Assembly (NCBI GenBank): GCA_031548005.1
Contig: JAVBRK010000001.1
Coordinates: forward strand, 1-64,000
DNA length: 64,000 nucleotides
DNA from: BNXB01 sp031548005
GTDB taxonomy: Bacteria; Bacteroidota; Bacteroidia; Bacteroidales; Azobacteroidaceae
Direction: 5' to 3'
Notes under the pieces: model-generated
Seen by the model: only the letters and a program-made list of their open reading frames with translations
The model's database searches: none
Told to the model about the DNA's origin: nothing
Translations under genes and position numbers: made by a program
Part shown: positions 54,758-63,705 of the stretch, in pieces
Layout: every line of letters starts with the position of its first letter
How positions within the stretch are numbered: the stretch's first letter is position 1

Positions 54758-55261
54758 ATGGATAAAGACAAGATCAGAGATATTGTAAAACAGAAGTTTA
54801 CAGACTACCTCACGGCAAAAAAGTGCAGAAAAACACCGGAAAGGTACGCCATACTGGATTTAATATACTCAAAATCAGGGCATTTTGACATGGATTCGCT
54901 GTATGAAGCCATGAATGAGCAAAACTTCAGGGTAAGCCGGGCTACTTTATACAATACAATGCAGTTGTTGCTCGATTGTAAGCTTGTACTCAAACACCAG
55001 TTCGGGAGTAACCAATCTTACTATGAAAGGGCTTATAACAATGATTTTCATCATCATTTGATCTGCAATCAATGTGGCTCTGTTCAGGAGTATAAAGATC
55101 CGGAAATGAAAGAAGTGATACAAAATAAAAAAATCAAACGGTTTACTCCAACGCTTTATAGCCTGTATATTTTCGGAATATGCGGGAAATGTATGTCCAG
55201 TATTAAAAAAAAACAAAAATTAACTCAGGATAACGTTCAAAAATCAACTAAAAGAAAATGA
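54758..55261 (+). CDS. Fur/PerR-family metalloregulator
   Basis: The product (167 residues) has the Fur winged helix (TPERYAILDLIYSKSGHFDM ... RVSRATLYNTMQLLLD, about 25-80) and the metal domain with HHHLICNQCG (His98-100, C103, C106) and C142-x2-C145. Length and motifs suit a Fur or PerR homologue, distinct from the shorter protein at 17.7 kb. Its last bases overlap the purA start by four (ATGA). Which metal or peroxide it senses cannot be told from this sequence. Confidence 0.9.
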   Translation: MDKDKIRDIVKQKFTDYLTAKKCRKTPERYAILDLIYSKSGHFDMDSLYEAMNEQNFRVSRATLYNTMQLLLDCKLVLKHQFGSNQSYYERAYNNDFHHHLICNQCGSVQEYKDPEMKEVIQNKKIKRFTPTLYSLYIFGICGKCMSSIKKKQKLTQDNVQKSTKRK

Positions 55262-56526
55262 AAGTAGATGTTTTGTTGGGATTACAGTGGGGTGATGAAG
55301 GCAAAGGAAAAGTAGTCGATGTACTGACCCCAGAATATGATATTATCACCCGGTTTCAGGGAGGCCCTAATGCCGGCCATACCCTGGAATTCGAAGGAAA
55401 AAAATATGTTTTACGTTCGATTCCATCAGGCATTTTCCAGGGAGGAAAAACCAATATTATCGGAAACGGAGTCGTACTCGATCCCGCTTTATTCAAAGCC
55501 GAAGCCGAATCGCTGGCAGCTTCCGGTCACGACCTGACACAGCGTCTGCTCATCTCAAAAAAGGCTCATCTCATTTTACCGACTCACCGGATTCTGGACC
55601 TTGCTTACGAAAATGCCAAAGGAAGTGACAAAATCGGCACTACCGGAAAGGGAATCGGACCGGCTTACACCGATAAAGTCAGCCGTAACGGATTAAGAGT
55701 GGGCGACATACTCCATGACTTCGAAGTAAAATACAAAGCAGCAGTCTCCCGTCATGAGGAGATCCTGAAGCAGATGAACTTCGACTACGACCTGAAAGCC
55801 ATTGAAAAAGAATGGCTCGAAGGGATTGAATATCTGAAGAAATTCCGGTTGATCGACTCCGATCATTTAATCAACAAATATCTGGCTGAAAGCAAAACAA
55901 TATTAGCAGAAGGAGCACAGGGAACAATGCTCGATGTGGACTTCGGGTCCTATCCGTTTGTCACGTCTTCCAATACCATCTGTGCAGGAGCCTGTACTGG
56001 ATTGGGAATCGCCCCGCGCAAAATCGGAGAAGTATACGGCATTTTCAAGGCGTATTGCACCCGCGTCGGAAGCGGCCCTTTTCCAACTGAGCTTTTTGAC
56101 GAAACCGGCGAATTGATGCGCAAAAACGGATGCGAGTTCGGGTCTGTCACCGGACGTCCCAGACGTTGCGGCTGGATCGACCTGGTAGCGCTGCGCTACG
56201 CCATTATGATTAACGGAGTAACCCAGTTGATCATGATGAAGAGCGATGTCATGGACAATTTCGATACGATCAAAGCCTGTATTGCCTATGAAACCGATGG
56301 TGTCGAAACTGCCGATTTTCCTTTTGAGATCACAGATAATCTGAAACCGGTATACGTAGAAATTCCCGGCTGGAAGACCGATATGACAAAGATGCAGAGC
56401 GAAAATGAATTTCCGGAAGAATTCAATGCCTATTTGACATTCCTGGAAGAGTCATTGGGAGTAAATATTAAAATTGTTTCTGTAGGGCCCGACAGGGCTC
56501 AAACAATCATCCGGTACGCAGACTGA
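55258..56526 (+). CDS. purA: adenylosuccinate synthetase
   Basis: The product (422 residues) joins IMP and aspartate with GTP on the way to AMP. The N-terminal catalytic loop is LLGLQWGDEGKGKVVD, followed by QGGPNAGHTLEF (catalytic His), TTGKGIGPAYTDK and the C-terminal base-binding part with SVGPDRAQTI. The length is normal. It is translationally coupled to a Fur-family gene, an order I recall from Bacteroidetes. guaB, the other branch from IMP, is at 33.6 kb. Confidence 0.96.
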   Translation: MKVDVLLGLQWGDEGKGKVVDVLTPEYDIITRFQGGPNAGHTLEFEGKKYVLRSIPSGIFQGGKTNIIGNGVVLDPALFKAEAESLAASGHDLTQRLLISKKAHLILPTHRILDLAYENAKGSDKIGTTGKGIGPAYTDKVSRNGLRVGDILHDFEVKYKAAVSRHEEILKQMNFDYDLKAIEKEWLEGIEYLKKFRLIDSDHLINKYLAESKTILAEGAQGTMLDVDFGSYPFVTSSNTICAGACTGLGIAPRKIGEVYGIFKAYCTRVGSGPFPTELFDETGELMRKNGCEFGSVTGRPRRCGWIDLVALRYAIMINGVTQLIMMKSDVMDNFDTIKACIAYETDGVETADFPFEITDNLKPVYVEIPGWKTDMTKMQSENEFPEEFNAYLTFLEESLGVNIKIVSVGPDRAQTIIRYAD

Positions 56527-56643
56527 AAGTATCATGCGTATGACAGAAATGAAAACTGAACACTTTTGGCAATGTTTTTGTTGATCTAAAGGGGGTGAGT
56601 GTTTTTTATTGATGTAACAAATTAAAAAAACGAAATTAAAATT

Positions 56644-57336
56644 ATGGTAACTTATTGGATATTATTTGGAGCTATTGCCATTGCAAGCTGGTTAGTTTCA
56701 TGGAACCTGAAACGCAAATTTGCCGAATACTCCCGGATTCCGCTGGGGAACGGAATGACCGGGAAAGAAGTAGCAGAGAAAATGCTGCATGAAAACGGGA
56801 TCGACGATGTAACAGTAATTTCGACACAAGGATCTCTGACCGACCACTATAACCCGGGAAACAAAACGGTAAACCTGAGTGAAGACGTCTATGCAAGCGA
56901 TAGTGTTGCTGCTGCCGCAGTAGCCGCTCATGAGTGCGGACATGCCATACAGCATGCTAAAGCTTACGGCCCTTTGAAGATGCGTTCCAACATGGTTCCG
57001 GTAGTGAGTTTCGCTTCCAAATGGGTCACCTGGATCCTGCTGGGAGGCATGATTCTGCTGGGTAACGGAAGTAAGATCGGATCGACCATCCTGCTGGTCG
57101 GTATCGGACTGTTTGCGATGACCACCCTGTTCAGCTTTGTAACCCTCCCTGTTGAAATCGATGCCAGCAAACGGGCGCTGGGTTGGTTGAACCGTTCAGG
57201 TATCACCAATGTACACAATCATGATAAGGCAGAAAGCGCCCTGCGTTCGGCAGCTTATACTTATGTGGTAGCCGCTTTAGGCTCTCTGGCTACTCTGCTT
57301 TATTATATCATGATATTCCTTGGAAGAAGAGATTAA
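56644..57336 (+). CDS. membrane zinc metallopeptidase (YugP/Zn_peptidase_2 family)
   Basis: The product (230 residues) has an N-terminal membrane helix (about 4-20), the zinc site H96-E-C-G-H100 (AAHECGHAIQHA), two hydrophobic segments at about 119-157 and one at the C-terminus (about 208-225). This is the PF04298 family, of unknown substrate. The gap after purA (117 bases) holds an isolated AAAGGGGGTGAG at 56588-56599, close to a perfect Shine-Dalgarno sequence but 45 bases from the start. The DUF151 gene follows after 26 bases. Confidence 0.88.
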   Translation: MVTYWILFGAIAIASWLVSWNLKRKFAEYSRIPLGNGMTGKEVAEKMLHENGIDDVTVISTQGSLTDHYNPGNKTVNLSEDVYASDSVAAAAVAAHECGHAIQHAKAYGPLKMRSNMVPVVSFASKWVTWILLGGMILLGNGSKIGSTILLVGIGLFAMTTLFSFVTLPVEIDASKRALGWLNRSGITNVHNHDKAESALRSAAYTYVVAALGSLATLLYYIMIFLGRRD

Positions 57337-57362
57337 TCCCTTCAGACGATAAAAAGTAAGGC

Positions 57363-57959
57363 ATGCAAAGAGTTAAATTAAACGTATTAGGTATCACCTT
57401 CAGCCAGGTACAAGCCGGAGCTTACGCTCTGGTACTGGCTGAGGAAGGTGGTGTCCGCAGGGTGCCGATTATTATCGGAACACCGGAGGCCCAGTCGATC
57501 GCTATCTTTCTCGAAGGTCTGCACCCCCCCCGTCCGTTAACGCATGAACTCTTTCTCTCGTTTGCCGAAGCGTTGAAAGTAAACCTGAAAGAAATTCTTA
57601 TTTATAAATTTGAAGAAGGTGTTTTCTTTTCTGAACTGATTTTTGAACAGGAAGAAAAAGAAATTGTAATCGACTCCCGGACTTCAGATGCCATTGCATT
57701 GGCTGTACGTACCGGCTCTCCGATCTATACTACCGAAGAAATTATGCAGGAAGCCGGAATTATCATGGAAGACGACCTCAACAACGAAGAAAACACTCCT
57801 GCAGAAGAACTGCAAAACAAACCCTCATTTTCATACGATACGATGAATCTTGAGGAACTGGAAAGTTCCCTGAATGACGCCATCGGTATGGAGGACTATG
57901 AAAAAGCATCCCAAATAAGGGACCTGATCAATACAAAGAAAAAAAATCCGGGTTCCTGA
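57363..57959 (+). CDS. DUF151 (bifunctional nuclease family) protein with UVR motif
   Basis: The product (198 residues) has a DUF151 domain (about 1-135: ALVLAEEGGVRRVPIIIGTP, EAQSIAIFLEG, then IDSRTSDAIALAVRTGSPIY) and a C-terminal UvrB/UvrC-type helical motif (about 160-192: LNDAIGMEDYEKASQIRDLI). The domain was named for nuclease activity reported in plants; in bacteria the role is unclear, and the UVR motif suggests protein or nucleic-acid contacts. It ends 12 bases from the convergent pepE gene. Confidence 0.88.
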   Translation: MQRVKLNVLGITFSQVQAGAYALVLAEEGGVRRVPIIIGTPEAQSIAIFLEGLHPPRPLTHELFLSFAEALKVNLKEILIYKFEEGVFFSELIFEQEEKEIVIDSRTSDAIALAVRTGSPIYTTEEIMQEAGIIMEDDLNNEENTPAEELQNKPSFSYDTMNLEELESSLNDAIGMEDYEKASQIRDLINTKKKNPGS

Positions 57960-57971
57960 CCTCCTCTGAAA

Positions 57972-58676
57972 CTACAACAAAAAAGAAAAGTCAGCCAACG
58001 CATCCATCTCGTAAAAGTCCTGGCCTTTCCGGAATATCCGGGCGGTACGATCTCCTACCAGGCGGAGCTTCTTCCCTTCGAGTCTCAGTAGAGTTGATTC
58101 CCGTAAGCCAATGACATATACTTCCGGATTAAGTTCCAGAAATTCAATGATCCGGTCTTCCCGGGTTTCCCCTCCGAATCCTTCGGGGTGCACGTCTAAG
58201 AAATGAGGATTGATCTGGAACGGAACCAGGCCGAGCGTATCAAAACTAACCGGATCGATAATCGGCATATCGTTAGTTGTACGAAGCGTAGGACAAGCCA
58301 CATTGCTACCCGCACTCCAACCGATATAGGGAGCTCCTGAGCGCACCTTCTTCCGGATAGGCTCCATCAGATTATTCAGATGCATTTGTTGTACCAAACG
58401 CCAGGTATTACCGCCGCCAACGACAATTGCATCGGCTTCTTCTATCGCTTTTACAGGATCCGGAAACCGGTGAATCCCCACCACATGATGCCCTATTTCG
58501 GCAAAACGAGCCTCTACTTTCGCTTCATAGTCATCATAACTGAAACGTACAGCAGCATAAGGTATAAAAACAGCAGTAACCGGCTTACTTCCTAAAAAGT
58601 CCCGGATCTCCTGCTTGGGATAATCCAGATAAGCCTCTCCCGGATTAGTCGAATTACTTAATAATAATAATCTCAT
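57972..58676 (-). CDS. pepE: dipeptidase E (alpha-aspartyl dipeptidase)
   Basis: The product (234 residues) is an S51 peptidase that splits Asp-X dipeptides in the cytoplasm. The catalytic Ser121 is in the nucleophile elbow GWSAGSN; Asp136 (TNDMPI) and His158 (INPHFLD) are spaced as in the E. coli enzyme. It overlaps the upstream M24 gene by four bases and is the last gene of a minus-strand operon for peptide use and transport. Confidence 0.93.
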   Translation of the reverse strand: MRLLLLSNSTNPGEAYLDYPKQEIRDFLGSKPVTAVFIPYAAVRFSYDDYEAKVEARFAEIGHHVVGIHRFPDPVKAIEEADAIVVGGGNTWRLVQQMHLNNLMEPIRKKVRSGAPYIGWSAGSNVACPTLRTTNDMPIIDPVSFDTLGLVPFQINPHFLDVHPEGFGGETREDRIIEFLELNPEVYVIGLRESTLLRLEGKKLRLVGDRTARIFRKGQDFYEMDALADFSFLL

Positions 58677-59851
58677 AGTTCAATTATTTCTTCTTCAAAA
58701 ATAGTTATTTTTTGGATTCCGTCGTCAGTTACAAGGTACGTATTTTCGATTCCCACAGCCCCGATACCAGGCAATACAAATTTCGGTTCAAAAGCAAAAA
58801 CCATCCCGGACTGCAAATAATCTTTCGAACGGCCCATAAGTACCGGAAGTTCATTAATTTCAATCCCGACTCCATGCCCTACAAATTTAGCTTGTTGCTT
58901 TGTTCCCATGAAACAATCTTCCAGGCGGTGATGACCAGCCATCTGAAGACACTGATTGTAAATATCCATACAGGAAGTACCGGGCTTAGCTTCCGATATC
59001 AGCCACCGGTTCATTTCAATAGACACCTGGTGCGCCCTGTAAGCTTCCTCAGGAAGTTTTCCAACCGAAAAAACACGGGTCATATCGGTAATATAGGCGG
59101 TATAATTACCGGCCATATCCACCATGATGCTCGTACCGTCTTTCAAAACAGATCCATTGGCTCCAATCGGAAGAGACGGATGAGTTCCACCACCACCCAA
59201 AGCATAATCGAATGGAGAAGCAGTTTCCGCATTCTCTCCCGCCAACAGGCTTCCCATATAAATATCCATGTTACTTCCGAAACTCCGGAACAAACCCATA
59301 GAGCCAGCCAGACGCATTTCCCGTTCGATATTGCTTTGCAGTTCGACATCGGTCATTCCGGGCTTGTAACATGCTATAACCCGCGAATATACCTGAGCAT
59401 GAACGGCTCCCGAGAACCGCAATTGCTCTATTTCCCAAGGGGTCTTGATCATACGCTGGCTACGCAGTTGTGGAGTGAGATTGCCCGTTTTAGCTGCAGG
59501 GAAAAGCGATTGTAACCTTAAATACTCATTATAAGTCATCTGATCGGCCTCCAGCAGGACATTTTCCGGGATACGAATTCCTTTGTCCTGAAGCAACAGC
59601 GGGATGTCTTCGGCCTTCCGGATCGGCAAAACGCAAGGATGCTCCAGATTTTCCGGACGTCTGACAAAATAAACCGGCTTTCCGGAAGCCGGAAAGTAAA
59701 GGAATCCGTTAAAAATCATTCCAGTCAGGTAATAAATATTCACCCCGGAAGCAACGATACAAGCATCAGCCCCATTTTTTGTAAGGCTATCCTGCAAGCG
59801 GATCCAGCGTAAATCCAGATCCGCTTGAGGAGGAAATTCCGAATAAATCAT
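58673..59851 (-). CDS. M24-family aminopeptidase (Xaa-Pro type)
   Basis: The product (392 residues) has an N-terminal creatinase-like domain (about 1-135) and a pita-bread catalytic domain (about 145-385). Metal ligands are visible in MVDMAGNYTAYITDMTR (two Asp), GHGVGIEINELPVL (His) and FAFEPKFVLPGIGAVGIENT (two Glu). It should remove N-terminal residues next to proline in the cytoplasm. It overlaps pepE by four bases, so peptide degradation steps are coupled; uraA lies 14 bases upstream. Confidence 0.88.
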   Translation of the reverse strand: MIYSEFPPQADLDLRWIRLQDSLTKNGADACIVASGVNIYYLTGMIFNGFLYFPASGKPVYFVRRPENLEHPCVLPIRKAEDIPLLLQDKGIRIPENVLLEADQMTYNEYLRLQSLFPAAKTGNLTPQLRSQRMIKTPWEIEQLRFSGAVHAQVYSRVIACYKPGMTDVELQSNIEREMRLAGSMGLFRSFGSNMDIYMGSLLAGENAETASPFDYALGGGGTHPSLPIGANGSVLKDGTSIMVDMAGNYTAYITDMTRVFSVGKLPEEAYRAHQVSIEMNRWLISEAKPGTSCMDIYNQCLQMAGHHRLEDCFMGTKQQAKFVGHGVGIEINELPVLMGRSKDYLQSGMVFAFEPKFVLPGIGAVGIENTYLVTDDGIQKITIFEEEIIEL

Positions 59852-59865
59852 CTATTTAATTTCTA

Positions 59866-61188
59866 TTATTTCTCGTCGAACATATCTTTAAAATCAACAA
59901 ACTCTTTTCCGGGCAACAATTGATTCAGTACCACCCCGATAATGGAAGCCAGCGCCATTCCCTCGAGAGAAAAGGAGGTTCCGATATGAATGGCGGCGCC
60001 TCCGATACCAATCACCAGAATGACCGAAGCAATGATCAGATTGCGTTTGAGGCTGAAATCGACTTTATTTTCGACCAACATACGCAAACCGCTCGAAGCA
60101 ATGATTCCAAACAACAGGATGGATACTCCTCCCATCACCGGCCGGGGAATCGTTGTCAGCAAAGCAGCAATTTTTCCGCAGAAACCGAACAGGATTGCAA
60201 AACAGGCGGCCCCGATGAACAGATAAATACTGAAAGCCCTGGTAATGGCCAGAACGCCGATATTTTCCCCGTAAGTCGTATTGGGAGGTCCGCCGATACA
60301 GGAAGCGATCATAGAAGCGATTCCATCACCGGCCAGGGATTTATCCAAACCGGGATCCTTGATCAGGTCCTTTCCGATCACCTTGCTCAGTACCAACTGG
60401 TGTCCGATGTGCTCCGCAATGGGAACAATAGCCACCGGAACCATCATCAGGAAAACTTTCCAGGAAAAAACAGGGGTGTAGTTTACAAACGGAACCTGGA
60501 ACGGGGGAATCTCAAACCACCGGGCGTCAGCCAACGGTTGCAGATCGACAATTCCCATCATAATCGACAACAAATATCCTCCGGTAATTCCGATCAACAC
60601 CGGGATTACACTGATAAACCCGCGGGTAAAAACCGATACTAAAATCGTAATGAGAAGGGTGACTAAAGCCACCAGCACATAGTTGAGATCATAACTTCCT
60701 CCGGGATTGTTCGTAGCCATCCCTACGGCTGTAGAAGCCAGGCCAAGTCCGATCACCATAATCACCGTACCGACTACGACAGGAGGTAAAAGTTTCATCA
60801 GCCATTTAGTCCCTGCTTTGGTAATCACCAGCGCCACCAGCGCATAGACGATTCCAACCAGGAAACTTCCGACTAAAAAACTACCTGTCGCCATTCCCGA
60901 TGCCGGATCCGCCTCCAAAGCTTTGACGGCAATAATCGGGTTAATAAAGGCAAACGATGAACCCAGATAAGAGGGAACCTTTCCCCGGGTAACTGCAATA
61001 AAAGCCAAGGTTCCCAAGCCGCTCGAAATAAGAGCTACTGCCGGACTCAATCCGGTTAATACCGGAACCAGTACTGTAGCTCCGAACATCGCAAATAAAT
61101 GCTGGATGCTTAAAAAGAACCATTGTGCAACTTTCGGTTTTTCTTCAATTCTCAATACAATTTTTTTCTGTTCTTCCACTATGATCAT
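59866..61188 (-). CDS. uracil/xanthine permease (NCS2 family)
   Basis: The product (440 residues) has about 14 membrane helices and the NCS2 motifs QHLFAMFGATVLVPVLTGLS (about 28-47), SYLGSSFAFINPI and the substrate segment IAEHIGHQLVLSKVIGKDL, then GGPPNTTYGENIGVLAITR. The last is typical of UraA-like uracil:proton symporters, so uracil is the likely substrate, though xanthine or uric acid transporters share the fold. It lies 32 bases after the pyrophosphatase gene and may be co-transcribed with it. Confidence 0.9.
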   Translation of the reverse strand: MIIVEEQKKIVLRIEEKPKVAQWFFLSIQHLFAMFGATVLVPVLTGLSPAVALISSGLGTLAFIAVTRGKVPSYLGSSFAFINPIIAVKALEADPASGMATGSFLVGSFLVGIVYALVALVITKAGTKWLMKLLPPVVVGTVIMVIGLGLASTAVGMATNNPGGSYDLNYVLVALVTLLITILVSVFTRGFISVIPVLIGITGGYLLSIMMGIVDLQPLADARWFEIPPFQVPFVNYTPVFSWKVFLMMVPVAIVPIAEHIGHQLVLSKVIGKDLIKDPGLDKSLAGDGIASMIASCIGGPPNTTYGENIGVLAITRAFSIYLFIGAACFAILFGFCGKIAALLTTIPRPVMGGVSILLFGIIASSGLRMLVENKVDFSLKRNLIIASVILVIGIGGAAIHIGTSFSLEGMALASIIGVVLNQLLPGKEFVDFKDMFDEK

Positions 61189-61220
61189 TTTTCGTTGGTT
61201 CTACTTACGCTCTTACCCTC

Positions 61221-63620
61221 TCATTTTTCCAGCGGAATCCGCATTCTATAGAACGAACGCCAGATAAATACCAGCGCAATAATAAAAAACGGAATGGCTA
61301 TAAAAACAGAGTAATCGTGCGCCGGATCGGATTTCATTTCGATGCAGATCTCCGTTGCCAGCAAGCCGAAGAGCGTCGAAAATTTAATAATCGGATTCAA
61401 CGATACGGAAGTCGTATCTTTAAATGGGTCTCCCACGGTATCGCCAACCACTGCAGCTTCATGCAAAGCCGTATTTTTTTCTTTCAGATCGACCTCCACC
61501 ACTTTCTTGGCATTGTCCCAGCTTCCTCCGGCATTAGCCATATAAATAGCCTGGAACAATCCGAATACAGCAATTGAAACAAGATAAGAAACAAAAAAGT
61601 TCGGATCCGTAAATGCAAAAGCCAGAGTGATCGAGATCAAAGTAATAAAAATATTCCACATACCCTTTTGTGCATACTGTGTACAGATACGTACCACCGT
61701 TTTGGAGTCCTCCGTATTCGCAGCCTTCTTGTCAAGGTCGAATGTCTGTTTGATAAACTCTACCGCCCGGTAGGCGCCGGTAGTCACTGCCTGAATAGAA
61801 GCGCCGCTAAACCAGAAAATCACGGAACCGCCACAAATGAATCCAAGCAGTACCGGAGCATCAGTCAGGGAAAGGTGCAGCAACCCAACTCTTTCCAATA
61901 AAAGAATGATAGAAAAAATCATGGTGGTAGCCCCGACCACAGCCGTCCCGATCAATACCGGTTTGGCAGTTGCCTTGAATGTATTTCCGGCCGAGTCGTT
62001 GGCCTCCAGATAATGTTTACCCATTTCAAAATCCGGATCAAAACCAAATTCTTTGCGAATAGATTCTTTAACATCAGGTATTTCTTCGATCTGTGAAAGC
62101 TCAAATACCGATTGAGCATTGTCAGTCACAGGGCCATAGCTGTCTACCGCAATTGTAACCGGGCCCATGCAGAGGAAACCGAATGCTACCAGACCAAATG
62201 CAAAAATCGATGCATGAGGACCAAGTATCGTTTCCAACCCCATTCCCGAAGTAAAATAAGCAATCGCCATCAGGGCAACAATCAACAACCCCGTCCAGAA
62301 AGCGCTGAAATTTCCGGCAACGATTCCCGACAGGATATTCAGGGACGAGCCGCCTTCACGGGAAGCAGTCACCACTTCTCTCACATGCGCAGATTTGGAA
62401 CTCGTAAATACTTTCGTAAACTCAGGAATCAACACGGCCGCCAGTGTTCCGCAACCAATAATAATGGCTAATTTCCACCACAAGGTCTGATCTTCCATAT
62501 CAATCAGCAACAGGTGACTCATAAAGAAACTGGCCGATATACAAAGGATTGCAGCAATCCAGATTAGTCGCATCAATGGAGATTCAAAGTCAAATTCTTT
62601 CTTATCTCCATATAGTTTTTTAGAAATCGCCTGATTGATAAAGAAGGCGCAACCTGAAAGGAAGTCCATCAGAAACCGCATTCCAAAAATCCAAACGATC
62701 AGTTTGGCCTGAATATGCGGATCGGGAACCGCCAGGGTGATGAATGTAATCAGGGCAACACCCGTCACACCATAGGTTTCAAACCCATCGGCAGTCGGGC
62801 CGACGCTGTCTCCTGCATTATCTCCGGTACAATCGGCTATTACCCCCGGATTCCGGGGATCATCTTCTTTTACTTTGAAAACAACCTTCATCAGGTCCGA
62901 ACCGATATCTGCAATCTTGGTAAAGATGCCTCCAGCGATCCGTAAAGCACTGGCTCCCAGCGATTCGCCAATGGCAAAACCTAAGAAGCAGATCCCCACG
63001 ATCTCGCGGGGAACAAACAGCAGGATAAACACCATCATCACCAGTTCGAGAGAGATCAGGAATAATCCGACACTCATCCCGGCACGCAGGGGAATATTCA
63101 CCACATCGAGCGGCCGGCCGCGCAAAGAAGCAAAAGCCGTACGGGCATTGGCATAAGTATTTATCCGGATTCCATACCAGGCCACAGCATATGAACCGGC
63201 CATTCCGACAATAGAAAACAGAAGCACCTGTACGACAGTCGAAACAGTTTGCCCGGCCAGGCCAAAGAAATAAACACAAAGTACGATGGCAATCAATGCG
63301 AACAGCATCGCCAGAAATTTACCTTGCTGAACCAGATAAGTCCGGCAGGTCTGATAAATGGTGCCGGCAACATCCAGCATGGATTGGTGGGCCGGAAGGT
63401 TTTTAATCTGCCGGCGCAGGAATAAACTGAACCCCAGGGTACCGACAATGATCAGCGCTCCGTAAAAGAGAAAATCCCAGGAAGAAATGGTTTTACCAAA
63501 AATGTGAAAAGTCCCTTCATGTAAGTCCGGGATGGCCAGATCAGCTTCGCTTGCAAATAAACCCATACCCGGAAGTACGAGCATACCTATGGCTGTTAGC
63601 CTGCGTTTTAGTTTATTCAT
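61221..63620 (-). CDS. hppA: membrane-bound proton/sodium-pumping pyrophosphatase
   Basis: The product (799 residues) uses pyrophosphate hydrolysis to pump H+ or Na+. The hydrolytic loops are visible: IADIGSDLMK at 236-245, EDDPRNPGVIADCTGDNAGD at 252-271, the segment VDSYGPVTDNAQ at 492-503 and the C-terminal DTVGDPFKDTTSVSLNP. The residue that separates K+-dependent (Ala) from K+-independent (Lys) enzymes falls in GNTFKATAK and is Lys549, so it is probably K+-independent. The cytoplasmic loop differs from the classical DVGADLVGKVE form. An N-terminal leader (to about residue 22) resembles a signal peptide. The ATG at 63620 is used because a start at 63668 would lie upstream of the promoter element. 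Confidence 0.9.
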   Translation of the reverse strand: MNKLKRRLTAIGMLVLPGMGLFASEADLAIPDLHEGTFHIFGKTISSWDFLFYGALIIVGTLGFSLFLRRQIKNLPAHQSMLDVAGTIYQTCRTYLVQQGKFLAMLFALIAIVLCVYFFGLAGQTVSTVVQVLLFSIVGMAGSYAVAWYGIRINTYANARTAFASLRGRPLDVVNIPLRAGMSVGLFLISLELVMMVFILLFVPREIVGICFLGFAIGESLGASALRIAGGIFTKIADIGSDLMKVVFKVKEDDPRNPGVIADCTGDNAGDSVGPTADGFETYGVTGVALITFITLAVPDPHIQAKLIVWIFGMRFLMDFLSGCAFFINQAISKKLYGDKKEFDFESPLMRLIWIAAILCISASFFMSHLLLIDMEDQTLWWKLAIIIGCGTLAAVLIPEFTKVFTSSKSAHVREVVTASREGGSSLNILSGIVAGNFSAFWTGLLIVALMAIAYFTSGMGLETILGPHASIFAFGLVAFGFLCMGPVTIAVDSYGPVTDNAQSVFELSQIEEIPDVKESIRKEFGFDPDFEMGKHYLEANDSAGNTFKATAKPVLIGTAVVGATTMIFSIILLLERVGLLHLSLTDAPVLLGFICGGSVIFWFSGASIQAVTTGAYRAVEFIKQTFDLDKKAANTEDSKTVVRICTQYAQKGMWNIFITLISITLAFAFTDPNFFVSYLVSIAVFGLFQAIYMANAGGSWDNAKKVVEVDLKEKNTALHEAAVVGDTVGDPFKDTTSVSLNPIIKFSTLFGLLATEICIEMKSDPAHDYSVFIAIPFFIIALVFIWRSFYRMRIPLEK

Positions 63621-63654
63621 GAGTATTTTTGAATTAAGTTGATACAAATTCTCG

Positions 63655-63662
63655 CAAAGATA
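63655..63662 (-). promoter_or_regulatory. -7 type element of the pyrophosphatase gene
   Basis: CAAAGATA on the plus strand is TATCTTTG on the minus strand, matching TAnnTTTG. It lies 34 bases before the ATG at 63620. No TTTG partner is visible at the expected distance, which is occupied by the divergent typA promoter element. Confidence 0.45.
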
Positions 63663-63675
63663 TATCATTTTTTTA

Positions 63676-63683
63676 TACCTTTG
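63676..63683 (+). promoter_or_regulatory. -7 type element of typA
   Basis: TACCTTTG matches the -7 consensus 22 bases before the typA start. It is only 13 bp from the opposite -7 element of the pyrophosphatase gene, so the two divergent promoters must overlap. Confidence 0.45.
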
Positions 63684-63705
63684 CAGCCCGAATTAAAATA
63701 AAAGT

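Noticed and set aside
56534..56584. 16-codon frame after purA as an upstream leader peptide
   Set aside because: It is too short to judge, with no run of regulatory codons and no ribosome site before it.
59920..60642. Plus-strand open frame of 240 codons opposite the NCS2 permease
   Set aside because: The sequence is rich in His, Gln and Asn, as expected from the antisense of a membrane protein; no motif is seen.
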